NCBI RefSeq assembly: GCF_000515415.1
Contig: NZ_KI911783.1
Span: 3,214,392-3,278,391, forward strand
Length of the DNA stretch: 64,000 bases
Origin: Bradyrhizobium sp. WSM1417
GTDB lineage: Bacteria; Pseudomonadota; Alphaproteobacteria; Rhizobiales; Xanthobacteraceae
Direction of reading: 5' to 3'
Below the pieces are notes generated by a model. It was not told where the DNA came from. It searched no databases and saw only the letters and a list, made by a program, of their open reading frames with translations. Both the position numbers and the translations under genes were made by a program. Positions 1-6,986 of the stretch are shown piece by piece (position 1 is the stretch's first letter; each line of letters opens with the position of its first letter).

Positions 1-540
1 TTTGGTGCCACCATCGTCGCGTTCTCGATGTGGCATCTCACGGGCCTCACCGGCGACATCACCTATGGCTATGCCGCGATGTCGCGCATCTTTCTCGCCC
101 TCGGTCTGCCTTTCCTGTTCCTGCCGGTCACGACCGCGTCGTATGACGGCGTGCCGCCCGACAAAACCAATCAAGCCTCGGCGCTGATCAACGTCGCACG
201 CAATATCGGCGGCTCCATGGGCGTCGCACTGGCGCAGACAATTCTGGCGCAGCGCCAGCAATTCCACCAGAGCCGCCTGATCGAGCACGCCGCGCCATCG
301 GACCTCGGCTACCAACAGACCATCGAGACGATGACCCGCTTCTTCCAGGCTCAGGGCTCAAGCGCGAGCGATGCGGCCTCGCAGGCGGTCGCCTGGGTCG
401 GCCGCACCTTGCAGCACCAAGTCGATTTGCTCGCTTATATCGACGTGTTCTGGACGCTCGCGATCATCGCGGTGCTGATGATCCCGACCGCCGCGGTGCT
501 GCGCCCGATCAAGCTGGGCGCTCCCGCGCGGGGGCATTGA
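1..540 (+). CDS. DHA2-family MFS efflux transporter, C-terminal fragment
   Basis: The gene enters the window already open, so only about 179 C-terminal residues are present and the true start is outside. The piece resembles the last third of EmrB/QacA-type 14-helix drug:H+ antiporters of the inner membrane. It shows the conserved loop with PPDKTNQASALINVARNIGG (about residues 50-70), then a long amphipathic stretch (residues 80-135), a final membrane helix (about 142-166) and a short basic tail. An EmrA-like membrane-fusion partner would normally sit upstream, outside the window. The substrate cannot be told. The family call is firm and the specific function is not. Confidence 0.85.
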   Translation, partial: FGATIVAFSMWHLTGLTGDITYGYAAMSRIFLALGLPFLFLPVTTASYDGVPPDKTNQASALINVARNIGGSMGVALAQTILAQRQQFHQSRLIEHAAPSDLGYQQTIETMTRFFQAQGSSASDAASQAVAWVGRTLQHQVDLLAYIDVFWTLAIIAVLMIPTAAVLRPIKLGAPARGH

Positions 541-650
541 GCCAACAGCCTCTCGGCGAGAAATGGCGAGAGAGAGAAAGGGATGACCGCGGCGCAAAAG
601 TCCGGCTAGACTGGTCCGAACGTCAAGCAAGAGCCCGGGAGGTAGTTTAA

Positions 651-1652
651 GTGAAGACCGCGATCACCGAACTGTTCGGCATCGAGCACCCCATCATCCA
701 GGGCGGCATGCATTTCGTCGGCTTTGCCGAGCTGGCGGCTGCCGTCTCCAATGCCGGCGGGCTCGGCATCATCACCGGTCTCACGCAAAAGACGCCGGAG
801 CTGCTGGCAAAGGAGATCGCACGTTGCCGCGACATGACCGACAAGCCGATCGGCGTGAACCTCACCTTCCTGCCGACCTTCGCCGCGCCGCCTTATCCGG
901 AATACATCGCCGCCATCGTCGAAGGCGGCATCAAGTCCGTGGAGACCGCGGGCCGGAGCCCGGAAGCCTACATGCCGGCGCTGAAGGCTGCCGGGATCAA
1001 GGTCATCCACAAATGCACCTCGGTGCGCCACTCCTTGAAAGCCGAGCGCATCGGATGCGACGCCGTCAGCGTTGACGGCTTTGAGTGCGGCGGCCATCCC
1101 GGCGAGGACGACATTCCCAACATGATCCTGCTGCCGCGCGCGGCGGAGGAATTGAAGATCCCATTCGTCGCGTCCGGCGGCATGGCCGACGGGCGCAGCC
1201 TCGTCGCGGCGCTGTCGCTGGGGGCGGCCGGCATGAACATGGGCACGCGCTTCATCGCCACCAAGGAAGCGCCGGTGCATCAGAACGTCAAGAACGCGCT
1301 GGTCGCGGCGACCGAGCTCGACACCCGCCTGATCATGCGGAGCCTGCGCAACACCGAGCGCGTGCTGAAGAACGCCAATGTCGACCGCCTGCTCGAGATC
1401 GAACGCGAGAAGGGCGACAAGCTGAAGATCGACGACATCCATGACCAGGTCGCGGGCGTCTATCCCAGGATCATGCTGGACGGGCAGATGGACGCGGGCG
1501 CCTGGAGCTGCGGCATGGTCGCAGGCCTCATCCACGACATCCCCACCTGCAAGGAACTCGTCGACAGGATCATGGCTGAGGCGGAAACCATCATCCGTAC
1601 CCGTCTGATGGGGTTTCTTGAAGGGACGGGTGCACCGCGAAAGGTCGCCTGA
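651..1652 (+). CDS. Nitronate monooxygenase-family FMN oxidoreductase
   Basis: A 333-residue TIM-barrel flavoprotein of the 2-nitropropane dioxygenase/nitronate monooxygenase family. The start is GTG, 8 nt after a GGGAGG ribosome site at 637-642. Family motifs are visible: IIQGGM near the N terminus, GFECGGHPGED in the middle (the GxE.GGH glycine-rich segment), SGGMADGRS and GAAGMNMGTRF (phosphate-binding loop of FMN). These proteins oxidise alkyl nitronates to carbonyl compounds plus nitrite. Some close relatives with the same GFEC.GHPGED motif are instead NADH:quinone reductases, so the physiological reaction stays open. It stands alone, about 110 nt from its neighbours on each side. Confidence 0.85.
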   Translation: MKTAITELFGIEHPIIQGGMHFVGFAELAAAVSNAGGLGIITGLTQKTPELLAKEIARCRDMTDKPIGVNLTFLPTFAAPPYPEYIAAIVEGGIKSVETAGRSPEAYMPALKAAGIKVIHKCTSVRHSLKAERIGCDAVSVDGFECGGHPGEDDIPNMILLPRAAEELKIPFVASGGMADGRSLVAALSLGAAGMNMGTRFIATKEAPVHQNVKNALVAATELDTRLIMRSLRNTERVLKNANVDRLLEIEREKGDKLKIDDIHDQVAGVYPRIMLDGQMDAGAWSCGMVAGLIHDIPTCKELVDRIMAEAETIIRTRLMGFLEGTGAPRKVA

Positions 1653-1717
1653 CACCGCCAAACTTCTTAACCACGGCGGCAGTTGACCGCTGGAATTGCG
1701 CGCGACGCCTCCTAAAT

Positions 1718-1734
1718 AGAGGTAAATTACCTCT
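1718..1734. promoter_or_regulatory. Perfect 8+1+8 palindrome upstream of the 1760 gene
   Basis: AGAGGTAA-A-TTACCTCT is a perfect inverted repeat with a one-base centre, ending 25 nt before the GTG start at 1760. Its AT-rich core is unusual for this GC-rich DNA. It could be a dimeric repressor or activator operator, or a small hairpin in the leader. The sequence alone does not say which. Confidence 0.4.
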
Positions 1735-1759
1735 TAACAATCAATTTCAGGAGGCGTCC

Positions 1760-2179
1760 GTGTTTCTGAAGAGCGCTCCTTTTGCAATGGCCGTTGCCCT
1801 CGTGCTCGCATGGGGCGGCGTCGCGCGCGCTGACGACTACAAGCCCGACGAATATCTGGGCCTCGATCTTTCGAAGGCGGTGTTGTCGCCGAAGCGGCTC
1901 GGGCCCGAAACCCAGTTCGCGCCGGTCGCGCTGGAGGCGCGCGGCGGCAACGAGGCGCAGGCGCGCGCAGAGCCGGTCGACGTGCCCAAGAAAGTTGCCG
2001 CGGAACGCGTGCGCGTCTCGGAGCCGAAGGTCGCGCACGCCAAGCCCGCGCAGCCACGCGGCGCGGCACGCACCAAGCTCGCGCATCGCCACGGCAATCC
2101 GCTCGACGCGCAGGCGATGGACACCCGCATCCAGACATGGCCGTGCCGCAGCGGCGGCATCTGCAACTGGAAGCATTAG
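1760..2179 (+). CDS. Small exported basic protein, unknown function
   Basis: This 139-residue protein starts with GTG behind a clear AGGAGG at 1749-1754. Residues 1-24 form a typical Sec signal peptide (hydrophobic core, then VARA|DD). The mature part is rich in Ala, Arg and Lys, low in complexity in the middle, and ends in a compact WPCRSGGICNWK motif with two cysteines that may form a disulphide. No known domain is recognised. Short secreted proteins with this kind of tail are common conserved hypotheticals in Bradyrhizobium (family recollection, not checked). A perfect palindrome lies just upstream. Confidence 0.7.
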   Translation: MFLKSAPFAMAVALVLAWGGVARADDYKPDEYLGLDLSKAVLSPKRLGPETQFAPVALEARGGNEAQARAEPVDVPKKVAAERVRVSEPKVAHAKPAQPRGAARTKLAHRHGNPLDAQAMDTRIQTWPCRSGGICNWKH

Positions 2180-2209
2180 CTCAGTTCTGAGCGTCATCCG
2201 CACGTCGCA

Positions 2210-2253
2210 AAACCGTAGGCCCGCGGTCAAGAAACCGTAGACCGGGGGTCAAA
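2210..2253 (+). repeat. Two tandem 22-bp direct repeats upstream of the PhoD gene
   Basis: Units 2210-2231 and 2232-2253 both begin AAACCGTAG and carry GGTCAA near the end. They agree at 18 of 22 positions. The pair ends 43 nt before the phosphatase start. A 22-bp period equals two helical turns and would suit a regulator bound on one DNA face. The units do not match the standard PHO-box consensus. Confidence 0.45.
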
Positions 2254-2296
2254 CGACGCAGGCACCTTCCGTCGCTAGTCGACGAAGGTTTCCTGA

Positions 2297-3862
2297 ATGG
2301 TAGCGCTCCGCGCCTCGCGCGCCTGGACCCGGCGGCAATTCCTGGTCCGTTCCACCTCGAGCCTCGCCGTTGCCGCGCTCGCAACGCCACATCTCAGCCG
2401 CGCCGCGGATCGTCCGCAGATCGCAGGGGGCATCCAGTCCGGCGACGTCTCGGACGGCTCCGCCGTGATCTGGGCGCGCGCCGACCGGGCCGCACGGATG
2501 CAGGTGGATTATTCGACCGTGGAAAGCTTCAAGACCGTCATCGCGTCGGCTTCGAGCGATGCCTCGCCCGATGCCGACTTCACCTCAAAGCTCCAGCTGG
2601 ACGGTCTGCCTCCCGGGCAGGACATCTTCTATCGTGTGCGCTTCGACGACATCGCGACCGGCATCGCCGGCGAAAGCCGCATCGGCCATTTCCGCACCGC
2701 GCCGGCTGCCGGCCGGTCGATCTCGTTCCTGTGGTCCGGCGATACTGCGGGGCAGGGCTGGGGCATCGACACATCGCGCGGCGGCTACCGCAGCTATCGC
2801 ACCATGCTCGACAATCGCCCGGACTTCTTCATCCACTCCGGCGATCACATTTATGCCGACTGCACGATTGCCTCCGAGCAGACGCTGCCGAACGGCGAGA
2901 TCTGGCGCAATGTCGTGACCGAGGAGAAATCCGAGGTCGCGCACACGCTGGCGCAGTTCCGCGGCAATTACAAATACAACCATCTCGACGAGCACTTCCG
3001 CGCCTTCCATGCCGAAGTGCCGATGTTCGCGCAATGGGACGATCACGAGGTCGCCAATGATTGGTCGCCGACCGGCAGCTATGACGCGGCCGGCCATGAG
3101 GATGACGGCACCCCGCGCCTGGTCGCGCGCGCCCGCCGCGCCTTCTTCGACTTCATGCCGATCCGCGACATCGGCGCGCGAAAGGGGCGGGTCTATCGCA
3201 AGATCGCCTATGGTCCGCAGCTCGACGTCTTCATGATCGACATGCGCAGCTATCGCGACGAGAGCTGGAACAAGGGCGACGATCACCGCGGCTGGATCCT
3301 GGGCGCCGAACAACTCGCCTGGCTGAAGCGTGAGCTCGCGGGCTCGCGCGCGACCTGGAAGGTGATCGCGGCCGACCTGCCGATCGGGCTGGTCAGCCTC
3401 GATGCCGTTGCATTGGGTAATGGGCCGCCCGACCGGCGTGAGCACGAGATCGCCGATCTTCTCGCGTCCATCAAGCGCGCCGGGATCCGCAACATCGTCT
3501 GGCTCACCGCCGACATGCACTACACCGCCGCGCATTATTACGATCCGAACAGGGGGCAATTCCAGGACTTCGAACCGTTCTGGGAGTTCGTCTCAGGGCC
3601 CTTGCATGCCGGCACCTGGGGCCCGGGCAAACTCGACGATACCTTTGGTCCGGTTGCGATGTACCAGAACGGGTGCAGCGAGGCGCAGGGCGAAAACCTC
3701 GCGCCCTGTTTCGGACTGCAATTCTTCGGCAAGGTCGACATCGATGGCCGAACCGGCGTGATGAGCGTGACGCTGAAGGACGTCGACAACCGGGACCTCT
3801 GGTCGGTCGATATTGTGCCGCAGCCGCAGGCGCGTCCAGCCGTCGTGGCGCAGCATTCCTGA
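2297..3862 (+). CDS. phoD: PhoD-family alkaline phosphatase, Tat-exported
   Basis: The 521-residue protein carries a twin-arginine signal (TRRQFLVRS, residues 11-19) followed by a hydrophobic stretch ending near A37, so it is exported folded to the periplasm. Domain order is PhoD N-terminal Fn3-like region (about 40-135), then the metallophosphatase core with WSGDT (146-150), HSGDHIY (180-186), WDDHEV and TADMHYTAAHYYD, which supply the metal ligands. PhoD enzymes hydrolyse phosphodiesters and monoesters, usually using Ca2+ and Fe3+, to release phosphate. The gene is monocistronic with a tandem direct repeat upstream. Relatives are sometimes annotated only as 'alkaline phosphatase D family', and the substrate is uncertain. 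Confidence 0.9.
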   Translation: MVALRASRAWTRRQFLVRSTSSLAVAALATPHLSRAADRPQIAGGIQSGDVSDGSAVIWARADRAARMQVDYSTVESFKTVIASASSDASPDADFTSKLQLDGLPPGQDIFYRVRFDDIATGIAGESRIGHFRTAPAAGRSISFLWSGDTAGQGWGIDTSRGGYRSYRTMLDNRPDFFIHSGDHIYADCTIASEQTLPNGEIWRNVVTEEKSEVAHTLAQFRGNYKYNHLDEHFRAFHAEVPMFAQWDDHEVANDWSPTGSYDAAGHEDDGTPRLVARARRAFFDFMPIRDIGARKGRVYRKIAYGPQLDVFMIDMRSYRDESWNKGDDHRGWILGAEQLAWLKRELAGSRATWKVIAADLPIGLVSLDAVALGNGPPDRREHEIADLLASIKRAGIRNIVWLTADMHYTAAHYYDPNRGQFQDFEPFWEFVSGPLHAGTWGPGKLDDTFGPVAMYQNGCSEAQGENLAPCFGLQFFGKVDIDGRTGVMSVTLKDVDNRDLWSVDIVPQPQARPAVVAQHS

Positions 3863-4008
3863 GGGGTGCTAACCCGATCTTGATTGGCCGCATTGCGCCT
3901 GCCGCGCTATGCTGTCCGTTCCCGCCACCTCTCTTCCATCCCCAAAGAGTCTGCTCACGCAGCATCGCTGCTGGCCTCGGCGGGCTGAACGATGTCAGGA
4001 GCCTTTTC

Positions 4009-4827
4009 ATGGATACTCTCAAGACACAGGGCATCAGCATGCCCAAGCTTGGCCTCGGGACCTTCCGCATGCAGGGCGATGCCTGCCGCGCGGCAGTCGA
4101 GAGCGCGCTGTCGATCGGCTATCGCCATATCGATACTGCCGAGATGTACGGCAACGAAGAATCGATTGGCGCGGCGCTCGCCGCAGCCCGGCTGCCGCGG
4201 GGCGAGCTGCACGTCACGACGAAAGTCTGGCACGAGAACCTCAGCGCCGACGCCATTCGCCGCGCTTTCGACGCCAGCCTGAAGAAGCTGCGGCTCGACC
4301 ATGTCGATCTTTATCTCGTGCACTGGCCGTCCAAGGCGGCGAACTGGGGTGCGGTGTTCGAGACCCTGATGAAGCTGAAGGAGGAGGGGCGCACGCGGGC
4401 GATCGGCGTCGCCAACTTCACCACGGCGCTGCTCAAGATCGCGGTCGAGGACATCAAGGCGCCGATCGCCTGCAATCAGATCGAATATCACGCCATGCTC
4501 GATCAATCGAAGGTGCTGGCCTATCTCAAGGCCAACTCGATTCCGCTGGTCGCCTATTGCCCGTTGGCACAGGGGCGCGTGGCCTCCGATCCGGTGCTGG
4601 CCGAGATCGGCGCCAGGCATAATGCAACCGCCGCGCAGGTCGCGCTGAAATGGCTGCTCGAACAGGACGGTGTCGCCGCGATCCCGAAAGCCTCGCGCCG
4701 AGAGAGCCAGCAGGCCAATCTCGACGCGCTGAAGATCACGCTCGACGATGCCGACCGCAACAAAATCGCCGCGCTGCCCAAGGACAGGCGCTGCGTCAAT
4801 CCCGGCTTCGCGCCGGCATGGGATTGA
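4009..4827 (+). CDS. Aldo/keto reductase
   Basis: The start is placed at ATG 4009 behind AGGAGC. The frame stays open upstream, but that part is not protein-like. The 272-residue product is a single AKR (alpha/beta)8 barrel of usual length. The catalytic tetrad is visible as D42 and Y47 (HIDTAEMYGNE), K72 (TTKVW) and H105 (LVHWP). The NADPH pocket motif IPKASRRES is near the C terminus. It reads like the 2,5-diketo-D-gluconate reductase/DkgB branch, acting on small aldehydes and ketones in the cytosol. The true substrate is unknown. It is followed by a strong hairpin shared with the convergent gene. Confidence 0.9.
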   Translation: MDTLKTQGISMPKLGLGTFRMQGDACRAAVESALSIGYRHIDTAEMYGNEESIGAALAAARLPRGELHVTTKVWHENLSADAIRRAFDASLKKLRLDHVDLYLVHWPSKAANWGAVFETLMKLKEEGRTRAIGVANFTTALLKIAVEDIKAPIACNQIEYHAMLDQSKVLAYLKANSIPLVAYCPLAQGRVASDPVLAEIGARHNATAAQVALKWLLEQDGVAAIPKASRRESQQANLDALKITLDDADRNKIAALPKDRRCVNPGFAPAWD

Positions 4828-4854
4828 CCTCGCCGAACGTTTCGTGCACGCAAA

Positions 4855-4880
4855 GAAATGGCCCCGCGAGGGGCCATTTC
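4855..4880. terminator. Bidirectional hairpin between convergent genes
   Basis: A perfect 11-bp stem, GAAATGGCCCC with GGGGCCATTTC around a GCGA tetraloop, lies between the stop of the aldo/keto reductase (4827) and the stop of the minus-strand gene (4897). Position and symmetry suit a terminator serving both genes. There is no long T tract on either side. Confidence 0.7.
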
Positions 4881-4896
4881 CATATTGCGTTGCGCA

Positions 4897-5124
4897 TTAG
4901 TCCCAATGATGGCGGTGACCACGCTTGATCACGACGACGCGGTCGCGATGGCGCCAGCCGCGATGCCAGCCGTGATCGCGATGCATGCCGTATTCGGCGC
5001 GGGCGCCATACATGCCGTGATGATGACCTCCGCGCTTGATCACCACCGTCTCCGCGCTGGCGAGCGTCGGCAGTGCAACCGCGAGCGCGCCGACAGCGGC
5101 AAGCACATAACCAAACTTCTTCAT
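4897..5124 (-). CDS. Small His-rich exported protein, putative stress-regulon member
   Basis: This 75-residue protein uses the ATG at 5124, five bases after GGAGGAG. A signal peptide (residues 1-26, ending LASA|E) precedes a mature part of about 49 residues rich in His, Arg and Gly, with HHHG, HRDHGWHRGW and GHRHHW and two VVIKRG repeats. Such a peptide could bind metal ions or nucleic acid/phosphate, but this is inference. A canonical GGAAC-N16-CGTT element at 5155-5179 sits 31 nt upstream, pointing to control by the general stress sigma factor EcfG. No named family is recognised. Confidence 0.75.
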   Translation of the reverse strand: MKKFGYVLAAVGALAVALPTLASAETVVIKRGGHHHGMYGARAEYGMHRDHGWHRGWRHRDRVVVIKRGHRHHWD

Positions 5125-5154
5125 GATGTTCTCCTCCAATGGAATGCAAATCTA

Positions 5155-5179
5155 AACGGCGCATTCGCGGGAACGTTCC
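5155..5179 (-). promoter_or_regulatory. EcfG (general stress response) promoter
   Basis: On the minus strand GGAAC (5179-5175) is followed after exactly 16 bases by CGTT (5158-5155). This matches the GGAAC-N16/17-CGTT consensus of alphaproteobacterial EcfG promoters. It lies 31 nt before the start codon of the small His-rich exported protein, an ideal promoter distance. Confidence 0.7.
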
Positions 5180-5220
5180 GGAGGAATCGCAGGAGATTTC
5201 TGAACGCCTGTTCAGGTGGG

Positions 5221-5673
5221 TTAATCGCAGCGCTGTTGTGCAGGTGTTGGCGCGCCGGTCGCGATGTATTTGCCGTCCCTGATCGTGTACTCGCCGCGCT
5301 CGCTGCGATTGTAGATTGCGCGCAAGCTGCCTTGCTTCGAGAGGAGCAGACCGAACTCGCGGGTCTGCTGCAGCAAGGGGAAGTACACCATCACATTGAG
5401 CAGGCCGTCGGCGCTGACCGTCGCCGATACCACTTCGTTTTCGTCCTTGGTCTCGCCGAAATTGCGCCGGTACATCACCCTTCCGTCCTTGCGGATCTCG
5501 TAAATCAAAAGCGCGCCCTTGTCGCGGTCGGGCCGGACCGCGCAGTCGATCGCCCATGAGCCGAGCAGACCCCATTGCTCAACGGTCGCCGCGAGCGACT
5601 CGGCACCAGCCGCCGGCTCGAACGCAACCCACAGCACTGCTGCCGCGATCCAGCGGTTCAAACAACGCCTCAT
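5221..5673 (-). CDS. Exported protein of unknown function
   Basis: The start is placed at ATG 5673, where a signal peptide begins (MRRCLNRWIAAAVLWVAF, cleavage near AGA|E). The frame stays open upstream but adds nothing recognisable. The mature part of about 125 residues has two cysteines, one in SWAIDCAV and one at the extreme C terminus (QQRCD), and looks like a small beta-rich periplasmic domain. I recognise no family. The SWAIDC segment recalls small secreted proteins of rhizobia that begin their mature domain with a GxWxxDC motif. It is divergent from the HTH regulator at 5799. Confidence 0.65.
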   Translation of the reverse strand: MRRCLNRWIAAAVLWVAFEPAAGAESLAATVEQWGLLGSWAIDCAVRPDRDKGALLIYEIRKDGRVMYRRNFGETKDENEVVSATVSADGLLNVMVYFPLLQQTREFGLLLSKQGSLRAIYNRSERGEYTIRDGKYIATGAPTPAQQRCD

Positions 5674-5798
5674 GTTCTGAAAAGCCCCACCTCCGAATGA
5701 TTCCGAAGTGTAGCATCCTGCGAGCAATCGTCCACGCTGACCACCAATCGCGCGCGAATTTGATCCGCGTCAATGAGGCCGGCCGCTTCCGGGGTAGG

Positions 5799-6104
5799 AT
5801 GGCGCTCCCGAAGGCGAAATTGGATAGACCGATGCTGAATCAAGTCATGGATTTCGCAGGCGAGGTGCTGCCCGGGAGCTGCGCCGTGCCGCCTTATTCC
5901 GAGAGCGCGTTTCTGGCCGAGCTGGGCGACCGCTTGAAGTCCTCACGCATGCGCTGCGTCCTGTCGCGCCGGGAGCTGGCCCGCCGCTCCGGGATTTCCG
6001 AGCGCTACATCGCCCAGATCGAGGCCGGCAAGGGCAACGTCTCGATCGTGCTGCTGCTGCGGCTGGCCTCCGCGATCCACGGCAGCCAGCCCGAGGCGGC
6101 TTGA
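5799..6104 (+). CDS. XRE-family regulator, BzdR/BoxR-like HTH domain only
   Basis: About 101 residues, with the start at ATG 5799 or the in-frame ATG 5832; neither has a strong ribosome site. Residues about 40-95 are one HTH_3 domain with RRELARRSGISERYIAQIEA and GKGNVSI. This wording is characteristic of BzdR/BoxR regulators of aromatic (benzoyl-CoA) catabolism. Those proteins are about 300 residues and carry a C-terminal shikimate-kinase-like effector domain. Here the reading frame stops right after the HTH (GSQPEAA), so the sensor half is absent. It lies 17 nt before the ring-cleavage dioxygenase gene and probably controls or is co-transcribed with it. Confidence 0.75.
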   Translation: MALPKAKLDRPMLNQVMDFAGEVLPGSCAVPPYSESAFLAELGDRLKSSRMRCVLSRRELARRSGISERYIAQIEAGKGNVSIVLLLRLASAIHGSQPEAA

Positions 6105-6121
6105 CCCTTGAGGTGAGCGCG

Positions 6122-6976
6122 ATGGGGCACCTCGTACTGGCAGCCAAGGTCACGCACGTCCCCTCGCTGATGCTCTCGGAAAGGCCCGGCAGTCATTTGC
6201 GCTCGGCGCGCGAGGCGGCCGTGGGCGCGTTGCGCGAGCTCGGTCGGCGGGCGAAAGCGCGCGGCGTCACCACCTTCGTGGTGTTCGACACCCACTGGCT
6301 CTCCAATTTCGGCTATCACATCAACGCCAACGCGCGACATCGCGCCTCGTTCACCAGCCACGAGGCGCCGCACATGATTCAGGATCTGAGCTACGATCTG
6401 CCGGGCGACACGAGACTCGCCGAAGCGATCGCCGCCGAAGCCGGCGTTGCGGGGCTCGATGTCAACGCGCATCAAGTGCCGAGCCTCGGGCTCGAATACG
6501 GCACGATCGTGCCGATGCACTACATGAATTCGGACGGCTTCGCGAGGGTGGTTTCGGTTGCCTCGCCGCTGTTCACGTCCTTCGAGGAGAGCCGGACTCT
6601 CGGCGAGGCGACGCGACGTGCCATCGAGAAATCCGGCGAGCGGGTTGCGATCCTCGCAAGCGGCTCGCTCTCACATCGGCTCTGGCCCAACAAGAAGCTG
6701 GGCCCCGAGGCGTGGACGAGCGTTGCCAGCGAGTTCAACCGCCAGGTCGATCTGCGCGTGCTCGAGCTTTGGCAGAGCCGTCGCTACCGCGAATTCCTCG
6801 ACATGCTTCCGGATTACGCCACCAAGTGCAACGGCGAGGGCGGTATGGCCGATACTATCATGCTGTTCGCCGCGCTTGGCTGGTACGAGTACGATGGCGC
6901 GGCCGAACAGCTCTGCGAGTATTTTCCGTCCTCCGGCAGCGGCCAGGTCAACGTGGAATTTCACGTCGCGGCATAA
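6122..6976 (+). CDS. hpaD: 3,4-dihydroxyphenylacetate 2,3-dioxygenase (class III extradiol)
   Basis: The 284-residue protein closely follows the pattern of enterobacterial HpaD/HpcB: KVTHVPSLMLSE at the N terminus, VVFDTHWLSN, HQVPSLGLEYGTIVPMHYMN, ILASGSLSHR, and a C-terminal SSGSGQVN. The histidines in THVPS and FDTHW and the downstream Glu are the expected Fe(II) ligands of the LigB-fold enzymes. The reaction is meta-cleavage of homoprotocatechuate in 4-hydroxyphenylacetate degradation. ATG 6122 was chosen over an upstream TTG because it matches the family start. The rest of an hpa pathway is not adjacent, so the gene is either an orphan with its small HTH neighbour or has a related catechol as substrate. 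Confidence 0.85.
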   Translation: MGHLVLAAKVTHVPSLMLSERPGSHLRSAREAAVGALRELGRRAKARGVTTFVVFDTHWLSNFGYHINANARHRASFTSHEAPHMIQDLSYDLPGDTRLAEAIAAEAGVAGLDVNAHQVPSLGLEYGTIVPMHYMNSDGFARVVSVASPLFTSFEESRTLGEATRRAIEKSGERVAILASGSLSHRLWPNKKLGPEAWTSVASEFNRQVDLRVLELWQSRRYREFLDMLPDYATKCNGEGGMADTIMLFAALGWYEYDGAAEQLCEYFPSSGSGQVNVEFHVAA

Positions 6977-6986
6977 GGCATCGCCC

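Noticed and set aside
606..1661. 351-codon minus-strand open frame
   Set aside because: Mirror of the nitronate monooxygenase-like gene, with no family signature.
2210..2253. Canonical PHO box before phoD
   Set aside because: The 11-bp CTGTCAT-type repeats are absent; the units are 22 bp with different bases.
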